Below are positions 1-5,582 of a stretch of DNA of 5,756 nt, in pieces (the stretch's first letter is position 1; the number at the start of each line of letters is the position of its first letter). Under the pieces are notes generated by a model. The model ran no database searches, was not told where the DNA came from, and was given only the letters and a program-made list of their open reading frames with translations. The DNA lies in assembly GCA_012514775.1 (NCBI GenBank), contig JAAYZQ010000212.1:1-5756 (forward strand), given 5' to 3'. Both the position numbers and the translations under genes were made by a program. This DNA comes from Anaerolineaceae bacterium. Its GTDB lineage: Bacteria > Chloroflexota > Anaerolineae > JAAYZQ01.

Positions 1-15
1 ACGATCACCGATGAA

Positions 16-22
16 AAGGAGG
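16..22 (+). promoter_or_regulatory. Ribosome binding site deciding the M50 protease start
   Basis: AAGGAGG is a near-perfect Shine-Dalgarno sequence. Its distance is 5 nt to the ATG at 28 but only 2 nt to the ATG at 25, which favours the second ATG. Confidence 0.7.
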
Positions 23-27
23 AGATG

Positions 28-1215
28 ATGGATCGTGGATTTAGTATCGGGCACATCTTCGGGATCAATATTCGCGTAGACTGGAGCTGGTTGCTCATCT
101 TTGTCCTCGTGGTCTGGAACCTGGCGTCCGTGTTCGGTGGCGTCCATCCCGACTGGGGGCCGGCTCTGTCGTGGGGAACGGCCCTGGTGGCCGCCTTGCT
201 CTTCTTCGGCTCGGTACTGGCCCACGAGCTGGCTCACTCGCTGGTGGCCAGGGCGCGCGGCATACCGGTGCGGGGGATCACCCTCTTTCTGTTCGGCGGC
301 GTGTCGAACATCCAGAGGGAACCGCCCTCGGCCGGCGCCGAGTTCATCATGGCCATCGTGGGTCCCCTGACCAGCGTTGTCCTGGGGGCGATCCTGGTGG
401 TCATTGGCGTGGCGAGCGCCGGCCCCCTGCCGAATGCCGCCGCGGCTCCCAACCAATTCCTCGCCAGCCTCGGCCCGCTGACCACGCTGCTCCTGTGGCT
501 CGGCACCGTCAACATCGTGGTCGGGATCTTTAACATGATCCCCGCCTTTCCCCTGGACGGCGGCCGCGTCTTGCGCTCCATCTTCTGGGCGCTCTCGAAC
601 AACCTGCGGAAGGCAACGCGCTGGGCCTCGTGGATCGGGCAGGGCATCGCCTGGCTCATGATCGTGGCGGGCATCGCCATGGTGTTCGGCGTGCAGTTGC
701 CCGTCCTGGGCACAGGCCCCATCAGCGGCCTGTGGCTGGCGTTCATCGGCTGGTTTCTGAACAGCAGCGCCAGCCGCAGCTACCAGCAGGTGGTGGTCCA
801 GGACATGCTGGAGGACGTGCCCGTGCGGCGCCTCATGCGCAGCAACCCGCCCACGGTGCCGCCCGACATCACCATCGATAGCCTGGTCCACGAATACGTC
901 ATGGGTACCGACGACCACAGCTTTCCCGTGGTGGAGGGGAGCCACCTGCTGGGCATGATCTGCCTGCACGACGTGCGCGACGTGCCCCGTACCGAGTGGG
1001 ACACGACGCTCGTCCGCGACGTGATGACCCCGGAGGGCAACCTCATCACCGTCAAGCCGGATGAGGACGCCGCCGAGGCGCTGCACCGCCTGCAGCAACA
1101 GGATGTCCGCCAACTGCCGGTGACCACCAACGGCACGCTCCAGGGCCTGGTGCGCCGCCGCGACTTTGTCCGGTGGCTCCAACTGGAATCCGAGCTGGAG
1201 GCGCAGACCAGGTGA
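28..1215 (+). CDS. Site-2 protease (M50 family) with tandem CBS domains
   Basis: Intramembrane zinc metalloprotease of the SpoIVFB-like S2P group; such enzymes cut membrane-bound regulators or remnant signal peptides inside the bilayer, and the substrate here is unknown. Numbering from the ATG at 25, the zinc motif HELAH is at residues 67-71 and the third zinc ligand lies in PLDGGR (D178). About six membrane segments are visible (near 18-40, 50-72, 107-129, 153-172, 203-224, 233-247). Two cytosolic CBS domains follow (about 267-318 and 330-388); in this family they usually bind adenine nucleotides and gate activity. All catalytic residues are present and the length (395 aa) is normal. Two adjacent ATGs are possible: the Shine-Dalgarno AAGGAGG (16-22) sits 2 nt from ATG 25 and 5 nt from ATG 28, so 28 is preferred. 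The frame is open back to base 1, so an upstream start cannot be excluded. It is the first gene of a probable three-gene operon. Confidence 0.93.
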   Translation: MDRGFSIGHIFGINIRVDWSWLLIFVLVVWNLASVFGGVHPDWGPALSWGTALVAALLFFGSVLAHELAHSLVARARGIPVRGITLFLFGGVSNIQREPPSAGAEFIMAIVGPLTSVVLGAILVVIGVASAGPLPNAAAAPNQFLASLGPLTTLLLWLGTVNIVVGIFNMIPAFPLDGGRVLRSIFWALSNNLRKATRWASWIGQGIAWLMIVAGIAMVFGVQLPVLGTGPISGLWLAFIGWFLNSSASRSYQQVVVQDMLEDVPVRRLMRSNPPTVPPDITIDSLVHEYVMGTDDHSFPVVEGSHLLGMICLHDVRDVPRTEWDTTLVRDVMTPEGNLITVKPDEDAAEALHRLQQQDVRQLPVTTNGTLQGLVRRRDFVRWLQLESELEAQTR

Positions 1216-1805
1216 CAAAGGTACTGGGACTGGCCGGCAGCCCGCGGCGGGGAGGAAACACCGAGACGCTCCTCGACACGTTCTTGTCGGGAGCGGCCGG
1301 CGGCGGGGCGGTCGTCGAAAAGCTGTCCATCTGCGACCTGCACCTGGACGCCACGGTCGATCCGTGGAGCGGTTGGGAGGACGGCCGCTGCGTGGCCGAG
1401 GACGATTATCGGGAGCTGTGCGAGAAGATGATCGCGGCCGACGTCATCGTCGTCGCGGCACCGCTGTACTTTGCCAACGTGCCGGCCCAGCTCAAGCTCA
1501 TCGTCGACCGCAGCCAGTGCCAGTGGGTCAGGAAGGTGATCAAGAAACAAGAACTCCCGCCCACCGAGGCCGGCCACAAGAGGCGGCGCGGAGTGTTTCT
1601 GTGCGTGGGAGGACAGACGGAGCAGAGCTTTGACTGTGCCGCCGAGACCATCGGTTCAATGTTCAGGCTATACGAGGCCGACTTCTGGGCGCGACTGTTT
1701 CACGGCAGCATCGACGCCCGGGGAGAGGTTGAGGAACTGCCCGGCACGCTGCGCCATGCCTTCGAGCTGGGCCGCAGCTCCGTAGCCGAGCCGTGGCAGA
1801 AATAG
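1212..1805 (+). CDS. Flavodoxin-fold NAD(P)H-dependent FMN reductase-like protein
   Basis: Belongs to the NADPH-dependent FMN reductase / iron-sulfur flavoprotein superfamily: cytosolic, binds FMN and passes electrons to small substrates or partner proteins; the real substrate is unknown. The 197-aa product opens with a beta strand and the FMN phosphate loop GSPRRGGNT (residues 9-17). The second flavin-contact motif APLYFANVPAQLK begins near residue 83, followed by an IVDR helix typical of the family. The region where relatives carry a cysteine cluster (residues 41-65) keeps the length and the flanking DL and CVxxDD residues, but only C60 of the four expected cysteines remains, so a 4Fe-4S cluster there is unlikely. 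The start is GTG at 1212: it overlaps the TGA of the protease gene (GTGA) and GGAGG at 1197-1201 lies 10 nt upstream, and homology begins just after it. An ATG at 1173 would add 13 unrelated residues inside the upstream gene. Translational coupling to the protease is likely. Confidence 0.85.
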   Translation: MTKVLGLAGSPRRGGNTETLLDTFLSGAAGGGAVVEKLSICDLHLDATVDPWSGWEDGRCVAEDDYRELCEKMIAADVIVVAAPLYFANVPAQLKLIVDRSQCQWVRKVIKKQELPPTEAGHKRRRGVFLCVGGQTEQSFDCAAETIGSMFRLYEADFWARLFHGSIDARGEVEELPGTLRHAFELGRSSVAEPWQK

Positions 1806-1828
1806 CGTCATCGAGACGGAGGCAGACC

Positions 1829-2224
1829 ATGCAGTATGACGAGTTTATCGGTCGCGTGCAAAACCGCGCCCGCCTGGCATCCAGCGGCGAGGCGGTGCGC
1901 GCCACACGCGCGACCCTGGAGGTGCTGGGCCAAAGGCTGTTCGGAGGCGAAGCCAAGGATCTGGCCGCCCAGCTACCACGCGAAGTTGCCCATTATCTCA
2001 CGGCTGAAGGCAGCAGCGAGAGCTTTGGCCTGCAAGAGTTCTTCCGGCGCGTTAGCCAGCGGGAAGAGGTCGAGCTGCCCGATGCCATCCATCACGCCCG
2101 GGCCGTGATCTCGGTCGTGCGCGACTCGGTGACCGAAGGGGAGATGCAGGACCTCCTGTCACAGCTCCCCGAAGAGTATACCGCGCTCTTTGAGTCGGGC
2201 AGTGAAGGCGAGATGCAAGGATAA
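1829..2224 (+). CDS. DUF2267 family protein
   Basis: Small (131 aa), soluble, predicted all-helical DUF2267 protein. The biochemical role of the family is not established; members are often found beside stress, CBS and BON-type genes. The protein is an internal duplication: residues 5-57 (starting EFIGRV and ending in AAQLPREVAHYL) align with residues 70-121 (starting EFFRRV and ending in LSQLPEEYTALF), an offset of about 65. The shared QLP motif closes each half. There is no signal peptide or membrane segment. The start at ATG 1829 is supported by GGAGG at 1818-1822, 6 nt away; an upstream ATG at 1793 lies inside the preceding gene and has no such site. It begins 23 nt after the flavoprotein stop, so it is probably the last gene of the protease operon, followed by a hairpin at 2282-2308. 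Confidence 0.88.
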   Translation: MQYDEFIGRVQNRARLASSGEAVRATRATLEVLGQRLFGGEAKDLAAQLPREVAHYLTAEGSSESFGLQEFFRRVSQREEVELPDAIHHARAVISVVRDSVTEGEMQDLLSQLPEEYTALFESGSEGEMQG

Positions 2225-2281
2225 GCCGGCTTGGGAGAGGGGGTGAGGCCTGTCCATGCAACCAGTTTTGCTGTAGCGGGG

Positions 2282-2308
2282 GGCTCCCGTCGCGTGCTTG
2301 CGGGAGCC
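2282..2308 (+). terminator. Hairpin after the DUF2267 gene, possible terminator
   Basis: The arms GGCTCCCG (2282-2289) and CGGGAGCC (2301-2308) are perfectly complementary over 8 bp with an 11-nt loop. It lies 57 nt after the DUF2267 stop and about 75 nt before the next promoter, the expected place for a terminator. There is no run of T after it, so termination would be weak, factor-dependent or of the T-less kind. Confidence 0.4.
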
Positions 2309-2384
2309 GCCAGGGAATTCACGTCCAACACAATTCAAACCCTGGCAAACCAAGCCCAACCTGGACTTCAACTCGATCCATCGT

Positions 2385-2411
2385 TTGCCGGGTATCGGGC
2401 TGTGTTACAAT
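2385..2411 (+). promoter_or_regulatory. Extended -10 promoter for the DUF7282 surface-protein gene
   Basis: TACAAT at 2406-2411 matches the sigma70-type -10 box in 5 of 6 positions and is preceded by TGT, giving the extended -10 form TGTTACAAT. A weak -35 (TTGCCG, 2385-2390) lies 15 bp upstream, slightly short, which fits dependence on the extended -10. Transcription would start near 2418, leaving a leader of about 43 nt before the ATG at 2461. Confidence 0.55.
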
Positions 2412-2460
2412 CAGGCATGTGTGTCCATCAATTCTAGACAAGTATAAGGGAGGAAGAACC

Positions 2461-3129
2461 ATGTTCAGAACGCACAAGACACTCGTTTGGATGGTCGCGG
2501 CACTGCTGCTCCTGGCTGCTCCGGCCTTTGCCCAGGACGTCACGCCCACCGTAGAAGTCAGCGATCAGGCCGTCGAGAATGGAACCGTGACGGTGGATCG
2601 GGTTGTCAGCGACGGCCTGGGTTGGATCGTCATCCACGCTGACAACAACGGCGCGCCAGGGGCGGTCGTTGGACATTCGGCCGTCCAGGACGGCGAGAAC
2701 ACGGACGTGGTCGTCGAGATCGACACCGCGGCGGCCACCGAGACCCTGTATGCCATGCTGCACGCCGACCTTGGCACCGAAGGCACCTACGAGTTCCCCG
2801 GCGCCGACGAGCCCGTGCAGGTAGACGGCCAGGTGCTGGCCCCTGCATTCACTGTAACCGGCCTGGAGCAGGAAGAGGCAACCCCCACGACCGAAGCGAC
2901 TGCCACCACCGAAGCGACCGCCGAGATGACGGCCACGACTGAAGTCACGCCGACGACCGGCGCCGACGTCGAAGCCACGGCCACCGGCGAGCCCGGACAA
3001 CTGCCCGAGACCGGCGGCTCTTCGACGCCCTGGACGCCCATCGCCCTGGTCGGTCTTGGACTCGTCCTCCTTGTCGTCGGATCGCTTGTGGCGCTGCGCC
3101 GCCCGGCCGGTATGGACATCAAGGACTAA
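2461..3129 (+). CDS. Secreted DUF7282-type surface protein with LPETGG anchor
   Basis: A 222-aa exported protein. Residues 1-24 form a Sec signal peptide (basic MFRTHK start, hydrophobic core, cleavage probably after AFA). Residues about 33-132 form a beta-rich domain with the pattern VTVDRVVSDG, GWIVIHADNNGAPG, ENTDVVVEID, ETLYAMLHAD and GTYEFPG that I recognise as the DUF7282 type, known from haloarchaeal and bacterial surface proteins and of unknown function. Residues 141-180 are a Thr/Glu/Ala-rich stalk with degenerate TTEAT repeats. LPETGG at 181-186, a hydrophobic segment at about 193-212 and RR at 213-214 follow the order of a sortase sorting signal. The tail (RRPAGMDIKD) ends acidic, which is atypical, so it may simply be a membrane anchor. 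The start is supported by GGGAGG (2448-2453), 7 nt before the ATG. It has its own promoter and terminator and appears monocistronic. The DUF assignment is from memory. Confidence 0.82.
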   Translation: MFRTHKTLVWMVAALLLLAAPAFAQDVTPTVEVSDQAVENGTVTVDRVVSDGLGWIVIHADNNGAPGAVVGHSAVQDGENTDVVVEIDTAAATETLYAMLHADLGTEGTYEFPGADEPVQVDGQVLAPAFTVTGLEQEEATPTTEATATTEATAEMTATTEVTPTTGADVEATATGEPGQLPETGGSSTPWTPIALVGLGLVLLVVGSLVALRRPAGMDIKD

Positions 3130-3151
3130 CAGAGGTATCGTCGAGCATGAT

Positions 3152-3189
3152 AAGGAGGACGGCCGAGGTCAGCTCTGCCGTCCTCCTTT
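3152..3189 (+). terminator. Intrinsic terminator of the DUF7282 gene
   Basis: A perfect 12-bp stem (3152-3163 with 3177-3188: AAGGAGGACGGC and GCCGTCCTCCTT) with a 13-nt loop, in which GAG and CTC can pair further. It is followed by a short T run (TTT, 3187-3189) and starts 22 nt after the stop codon. The 5' AA and 3' TTT suggest it could also work in the reverse direction. Confidence 0.72.
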
Positions 3190-3247
3190 CAAACTGATGC
3201 TCGCCCTGAGCCAAAGATACCAGCCGCAGGGCCCCCCAAACACAGAT

Positions 3248-3290
3248 ACGCTCGGCGAGCCAGGCTATTCGAGGCCGGCCCGCCGAGCGT
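3248..3290. repeat. Long inverted repeat between the surface-protein and PRC genes
   Basis: ACGCTCGGCG (3248-3257) is perfectly complementary to CGCCGAGCGT (3281-3290) around a 23-nt centre, in which GCC (3259-3261) can also pair with GGC (3277-3279). It has no T run, so it is not a standard terminator. It lies about 50 nt before the PRC-barrel start and could be a leader structure, an operator-like palindrome or an mRNA stabiliser. I found no convincing promoter between 3190 and 3340. Confidence 0.45.
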
Positions 3291-3340
3291 CCTGTTGAAT
3301 CAACGTCTCAGCACCACGCGAGATGCAAACAGGAGTCAAG

Positions 3341-4015
3341 ATGCAACTGAAAGAAGGAGCAACTATCTATACCGCGGAAGGCAAGCGGGTCGGCTCGCTA
3401 GATCGGTTCGTCCTCGACCCGCGGAGCAAAGAGGTGACCGGGATCGTCGTCCGAAAGGGCATTCTCTTTGGCGAAGACAAGGTGGTGCCCATGAGCCTCG
3501 TATCCACCGTCACCGAAGAGGGCGACATCAACCTGCGCCCCGCTGCCGCCGACCTGGAAGAGCTTCCGAACTTTACCGAGACCGAATACGTGCCCTCAGG
3601 CGTGCACCGCACGCCCCGGACAGTGGACCAGCCAGAAGACCTGACCGTGGACCGCTCGGTGTACTGGTATCCACCCGTCGGTTATGGCGCGTGGGGAGCG
3701 CCGGGCTCGACGACCATCACCCAGCCCGTGCCGGAATACGTCCTGGAGACCAGCCGCAACATCCCCGAGGGGACGGTCGCCCTCAAGAGAGGAGCCAAGG
3801 TGTTGAGCAGCGACGACGAGCAGGTGGGCGACGTCGAAGAGGTGCTGACCGAGCCCATGGCCGATCGCGCCACGCACCTCGTCATTTCTGAAGGGCTGTT
3901 GCTAAAGGAAAAAAAGCTGGTGCCCACGCACTGGATCACCGCCGTCCTCGAGGATAGCGTCGTCCTGGCCGTGGATGCGGAGACCATCGAGGACCTGCCC
4001 GAATATACAAGCTAG
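3341..4015 (+). CDS. Protein with two PRC-barrel-like domains
   Basis: A 224-aa soluble protein with two related beta-barrel domains. The first (about residues 2-76) has the classic PRC-barrel pattern: EGATIYTAEGKRVG, then LDRFVLDP, then VTGIVVRKG, then VVPMSLV. The second (about 143-222) repeats it: RGAKVLSSDDEQVG, VEEVLTEP, THLVISEG, LVPTHWI. Both end similarly, in LEELPNF and IEDLPEY, at an offset of about 145 residues. The linker (79-142) is rich in Pro, Gly, Tyr and Trp. PRC-barrel proteins take part in RNA processing (RimM), photosynthetic reaction centres (H subunit) and uncharacterised stress roles; the repeated form here resembles the last group and no specific partner can be named. 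The start at ATG 3341 follows AGGAG (3331-3335) by 5 nt; the ATG at 3323 in the same frame lacks a site. The pcm gene begins 53 nt after the stop and may be co-transcribed. Confidence 0.85.
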   Translation: MQLKEGATIYTAEGKRVGSLDRFVLDPRSKEVTGIVVRKGILFGEDKVVPMSLVSTVTEEGDINLRPAAADLEELPNFTETEYVPSGVHRTPRTVDQPEDLTVDRSVYWYPPVGYGAWGAPGSTTITQPVPEYVLETSRNIPEGTVALKRGAKVLSSDDEQVGDVEEVLTEPMADRATHLVISEGLLLKEKKLVPTHWITAVLEDSVVLAVDAETIEDLPEYTS

Positions 4016-4068
4016 TGGCCCGGGCAGGACAAGGCGCCGGGAACCCTGTCGCACGTGGTGGGAGACGG

Positions 4069-4719
4069 ATGGACAGAGCGGGCGAACTGCGCAAGAGGAT
4101 GGTGCGGGAGCAGCTCCTGGATCGGGGAATCCGTGATCCGTTGGTGCTGCAAGCCATGTCCAAAGTGCCGCGCGAGCGCTTTGTGCCTGAAGAATGGCAG
4201 CAATACGCTTACGCCGATTCGCCCCTACCCATCGGGCAGGATCAGACCATCTCCCAGCCCTACGTCGTGGCCTGGATGATCGAAGCCCTGGAGCCCACGC
4301 CGGAAGATCGCGTGCTGGAGGTGGGCACCGGCTCGGCCTACGGGGCCGCGGTGTTGAGCCGCATTGTGCGGATCGTGTACACCATCGAGCGGCACAAGGA
4401 ACTGGCCGCAGCAGCCGAAAGGCGCCTGGCCGAGCTCGACTATGCCAACGTCCAAGTCCGCCACGGGGACGGAACCCTTGGCTGGCCTGAAGAGGCACCA
4501 TTTGACGGCATTGTCGTCACCGCCAGTGGCCCGCAGATCCCGCGACCGCTGCGCGAGCAGTTGTCGGTCGGCGGACGGCTGGTCATTCCGGAGGGCCAGA
4601 CGGCCAGCTCGCAGGAGCTGGTGCGCCTGCACCGGATCAGCGAAACCGAGACGCGGCGCGAGAACCTGGGCAGCGTCCGGTTTGTCCCCCTGGTGGGCAA
4701 GGGTGGCTGGAACGGCTAG
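4069..4719 (+). CDS. pcm: Protein-L-isoaspartate O-methyltransferase
   Basis: Uses S-adenosylmethionine to methylate isoaspartyl residues that form in ageing proteins, starting their conversion back to aspartate; cytosolic. The 216-aa length is typical. Family motifs appear in order: KVPRERFVP (32-40), the substrate-side loop PLPIGQDQTISQPY (52-65), SAM motif I VLEVGTGSAYGAAVL (82-96), acidic TIERHKEL (105-112), HGDGTLGW (132-139), FDGIVVTASGPQIP (145-158) and RLVIPEG (170-176), with the characteristic C-terminal VRFVPLVG (203-210). Two motif variants differ from the usual sequence: GSAYG where GSGYQ is common, and VTASGPQIP where VTAAAPEIP is common. The start at ATG 4069 has GGGAG (4060-4064) 4 nt upstream. 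The in-frame ATG at 4015 overlaps the previous stop and would add 18 residues unlike the family. It follows the PRC-barrel gene closely, and both would suit a protein-maintenance role. Confidence 0.93.
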   Translation: MDRAGELRKRMVREQLLDRGIRDPLVLQAMSKVPRERFVPEEWQQYAYADSPLPIGQDQTISQPYVVAWMIEALEPTPEDRVLEVGTGSAYGAAVLSRIVRIVYTIERHKELAAAAERRLAELDYANVQVRHGDGTLGWPEEAPFDGIVVTASGPQIPRPLREQLSVGGRLVIPEGQTASSQELVRLHRISETETRRENLGSVRFVPLVGKGGWNG

Positions 4720-4766
4720 AGCCAAGATATATCCCAATATATACCCGAAGGATGTGCCAGGATACA

Positions 4767-4795
4767 TGGACACCGGCAAAGCGCTGTGATATGCT
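4767..4795 (+). promoter_or_regulatory. Probable sigma70-type promoter for the BON-DUF1059 pair
   Basis: TGGACA (4767-4772) matches the -35 consensus in 5 of 6 positions and TATGCT (4790-4795) matches the -10 in 4 of 6, with an ideal 17-bp spacer. Transcription would start near 4802, giving a leader of about 36 nt to the preferred ATG at 4838. Confidence 0.45.
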
Positions 4796-4837
4796 GCCCT
4801 CATGGAGACTGGAGGCCTGCGAGCCCGGAGGGCAAGA

Positions 4838-5272
4838 ATGGATGGAAAGGGTGACCCTGGAGAGATGACAGAAGCCGGCGCCCCCACGGGACAGGCAACC
4901 GTGGCCCTTGCCGAGCCATTGTCGCCCCTCTGGGATGACATCCCGGTGAGCAGAGAAATGTTGCAGGTCCCGGAAAACGGGCCGGCAAAGGTGGAGACGG
5001 CCATCGTCCTGGAGCTGACCGTGGCGCTTCTGGCCGATCCACCCACGCAATTGACCGTCATCAGCGTGGACAACGACGAGGGGATCGTCACCCTGACCGG
5101 CGAGGTGGGCAATGCAGAGGTTCGCCGCATGGCGGGCGAGATCGCGAGCAGCCATCCATGGGTTGCTTCGGCCATCAACGCTTTGCAGCTCAGCCCATCG
5201 GGCGTGCCACAAGCGAAAGATGTGAGCGGAGATTTAGACCGAGAGGAGGAAACAAATGGCGATAGAACTTGA
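4838..5272 (+). CDS. BON domain-containing protein
   Basis: A 144-aa protein with one BON domain at about residues 53-118: an amphipathic helix (TAIVLELTVALLAD), a strand (LTVISVDNDEGIVTLTGEV), the second helix (NAEVRRMAGEIASSHPWV) and a final strand (SAINALQL). BON domains are small alpha/beta modules, often periplasmic or envelope-linked (OsmY type), that bind lipids or ligands. Here there is no signal peptide, so a cytosolic place is more likely. The N-terminal 50 residues are acidic, Gly/Pro-rich and probably disordered; the C-terminus is also charged. The start at ATG 4838 is backed by GGAGGG (4827-4832), 5 nt upstream. An in-frame ATG at 4802 would add 12 residues but sits at the predicted transcription start. 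The 3' end overlaps the DUF1059 gene by 17 nt, so the two are surely one transcript. Confidence 0.85.
   Translation: MDGKGDPGEMTEAGAPTGQATVALAEPLSPLWDDIPVSREMLQVPENGPAKVETAIVLELTVALLADPPTQLTVISVDNDEGIVTLTGEVGNAEVRRMAGEIASSHPWVASAINALQLSPSGVPQAKDVSGDLDREEETNGDRT
5244..5249 (+). promoter_or_regulatory. Ribosome binding site inside the BON gene for the DUF1059 gene
   Basis: AGGAGG lies 6 nt before the ATG at 5256 and within the last codons of the BON gene, where it encodes part of its REEE run. This fixes the DUF1059 start and implies translational coupling. Confidence 0.75.
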
Positions 5273-5576
5273 CTGCCATGACCTGGGAATTCACGACTGC
5301 GACTGGGTGGCCAGAGGCGAGACGCCGGGTGACGTCGTCGAGCAGGTGGTCGATCACGTGCGCAAGAAACACGACATCGACATGCCGGATGCCGATACGA
5401 TTATGGAAGGCGACTTTTTCGAGGAGACCATCGGGGGAGCGCCCGATCCTATCGGAGGGACGCCCGATGCCGGCGCGGCGACCATCGTCCGGCGGCTGCG
5501 CGAAGCGCTGAATCTCGAGGAGCTGGATAACACGCCCGACGCCGGTCCCGTTGCCGGCCGTCTGAGGAGCCCGTAG
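5256..5576 (+). CDS. DUF1059 protein with a C-terminal extension
   Basis: Residues 1-57 match the small DUF1059 family: a conserved CHDLGIHDCDW start (Cys7 and Cys15), VARGETPGDVVEQVVDHVRKKH, then a helix around DADTIMEGDFF. The family function is unknown; the paired Cys and the His residues suggest metal binding or a redox role, an inference only. Members known to me are mostly about 55-65 aa, so this 106-aa protein has an added tail (about 60-106). The tail carries an APDPIGGTPDAG segment, a predicted amphipathic helix (TIVRRLREALNLEEL) and a second TPDAG near residue 93. The start at 5256 has an excellent ribosome binding site and overlaps the end of the BON gene. The stop at 5574-5576 is only 6 nt from the start of the 66-bp repeat array. 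Confidence 0.82.
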   Translation: MAIELDCHDLGIHDCDWVARGETPGDVVEQVVDHVRKKHDIDMPDADTIMEGDFFEETIGGAPDPIGGTPDAGAATIVRRLREALNLEELDNTPDAGPVAGRLRSP

Positions 5577-5582
5577 CAGGGC

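Noticed and set aside
1..28. Possible end of an upstream gene (a frame ending in TGA at 26-28 and another ending at 12-14).
   Set aside because: Too little sequence is present to tell either from chance; the ATGA overlap at 25-28 is only suggestive.
780..1577. Long minus-strand open frame (265 codons) across the protease CBS domains and the flavoprotein gene.
   Set aside because: It lies antisense to two clear genes, has low-complexity Ser/Arg-rich content and no recognisable domain; high GC makes such open frames common.
2434..3000. Minus-strand Gly/Arg-rich open frame opposite the surface-protein gene.
   Set aside because: Its composition is the mirror of the Thr/Ala/Glu stalk codons, and the + strand gene has promoter, ribosome site, signal peptide and terminator.
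3295..3891. Second + strand frame (198 codons) overlapping the PRC-barrel gene.
   Set aside because: It is Arg/Pro-rich out-of-frame sequence with no ribosome site and no domain, while the other frame encodes two clear PRC-like domains.
4225..5178. Long minus-strand open frame (317 codons) across pcm and the BON gene.
   Set aside because: It crosses two well-supported + strand genes and the promoter gap, and its product has no family-like motifs.
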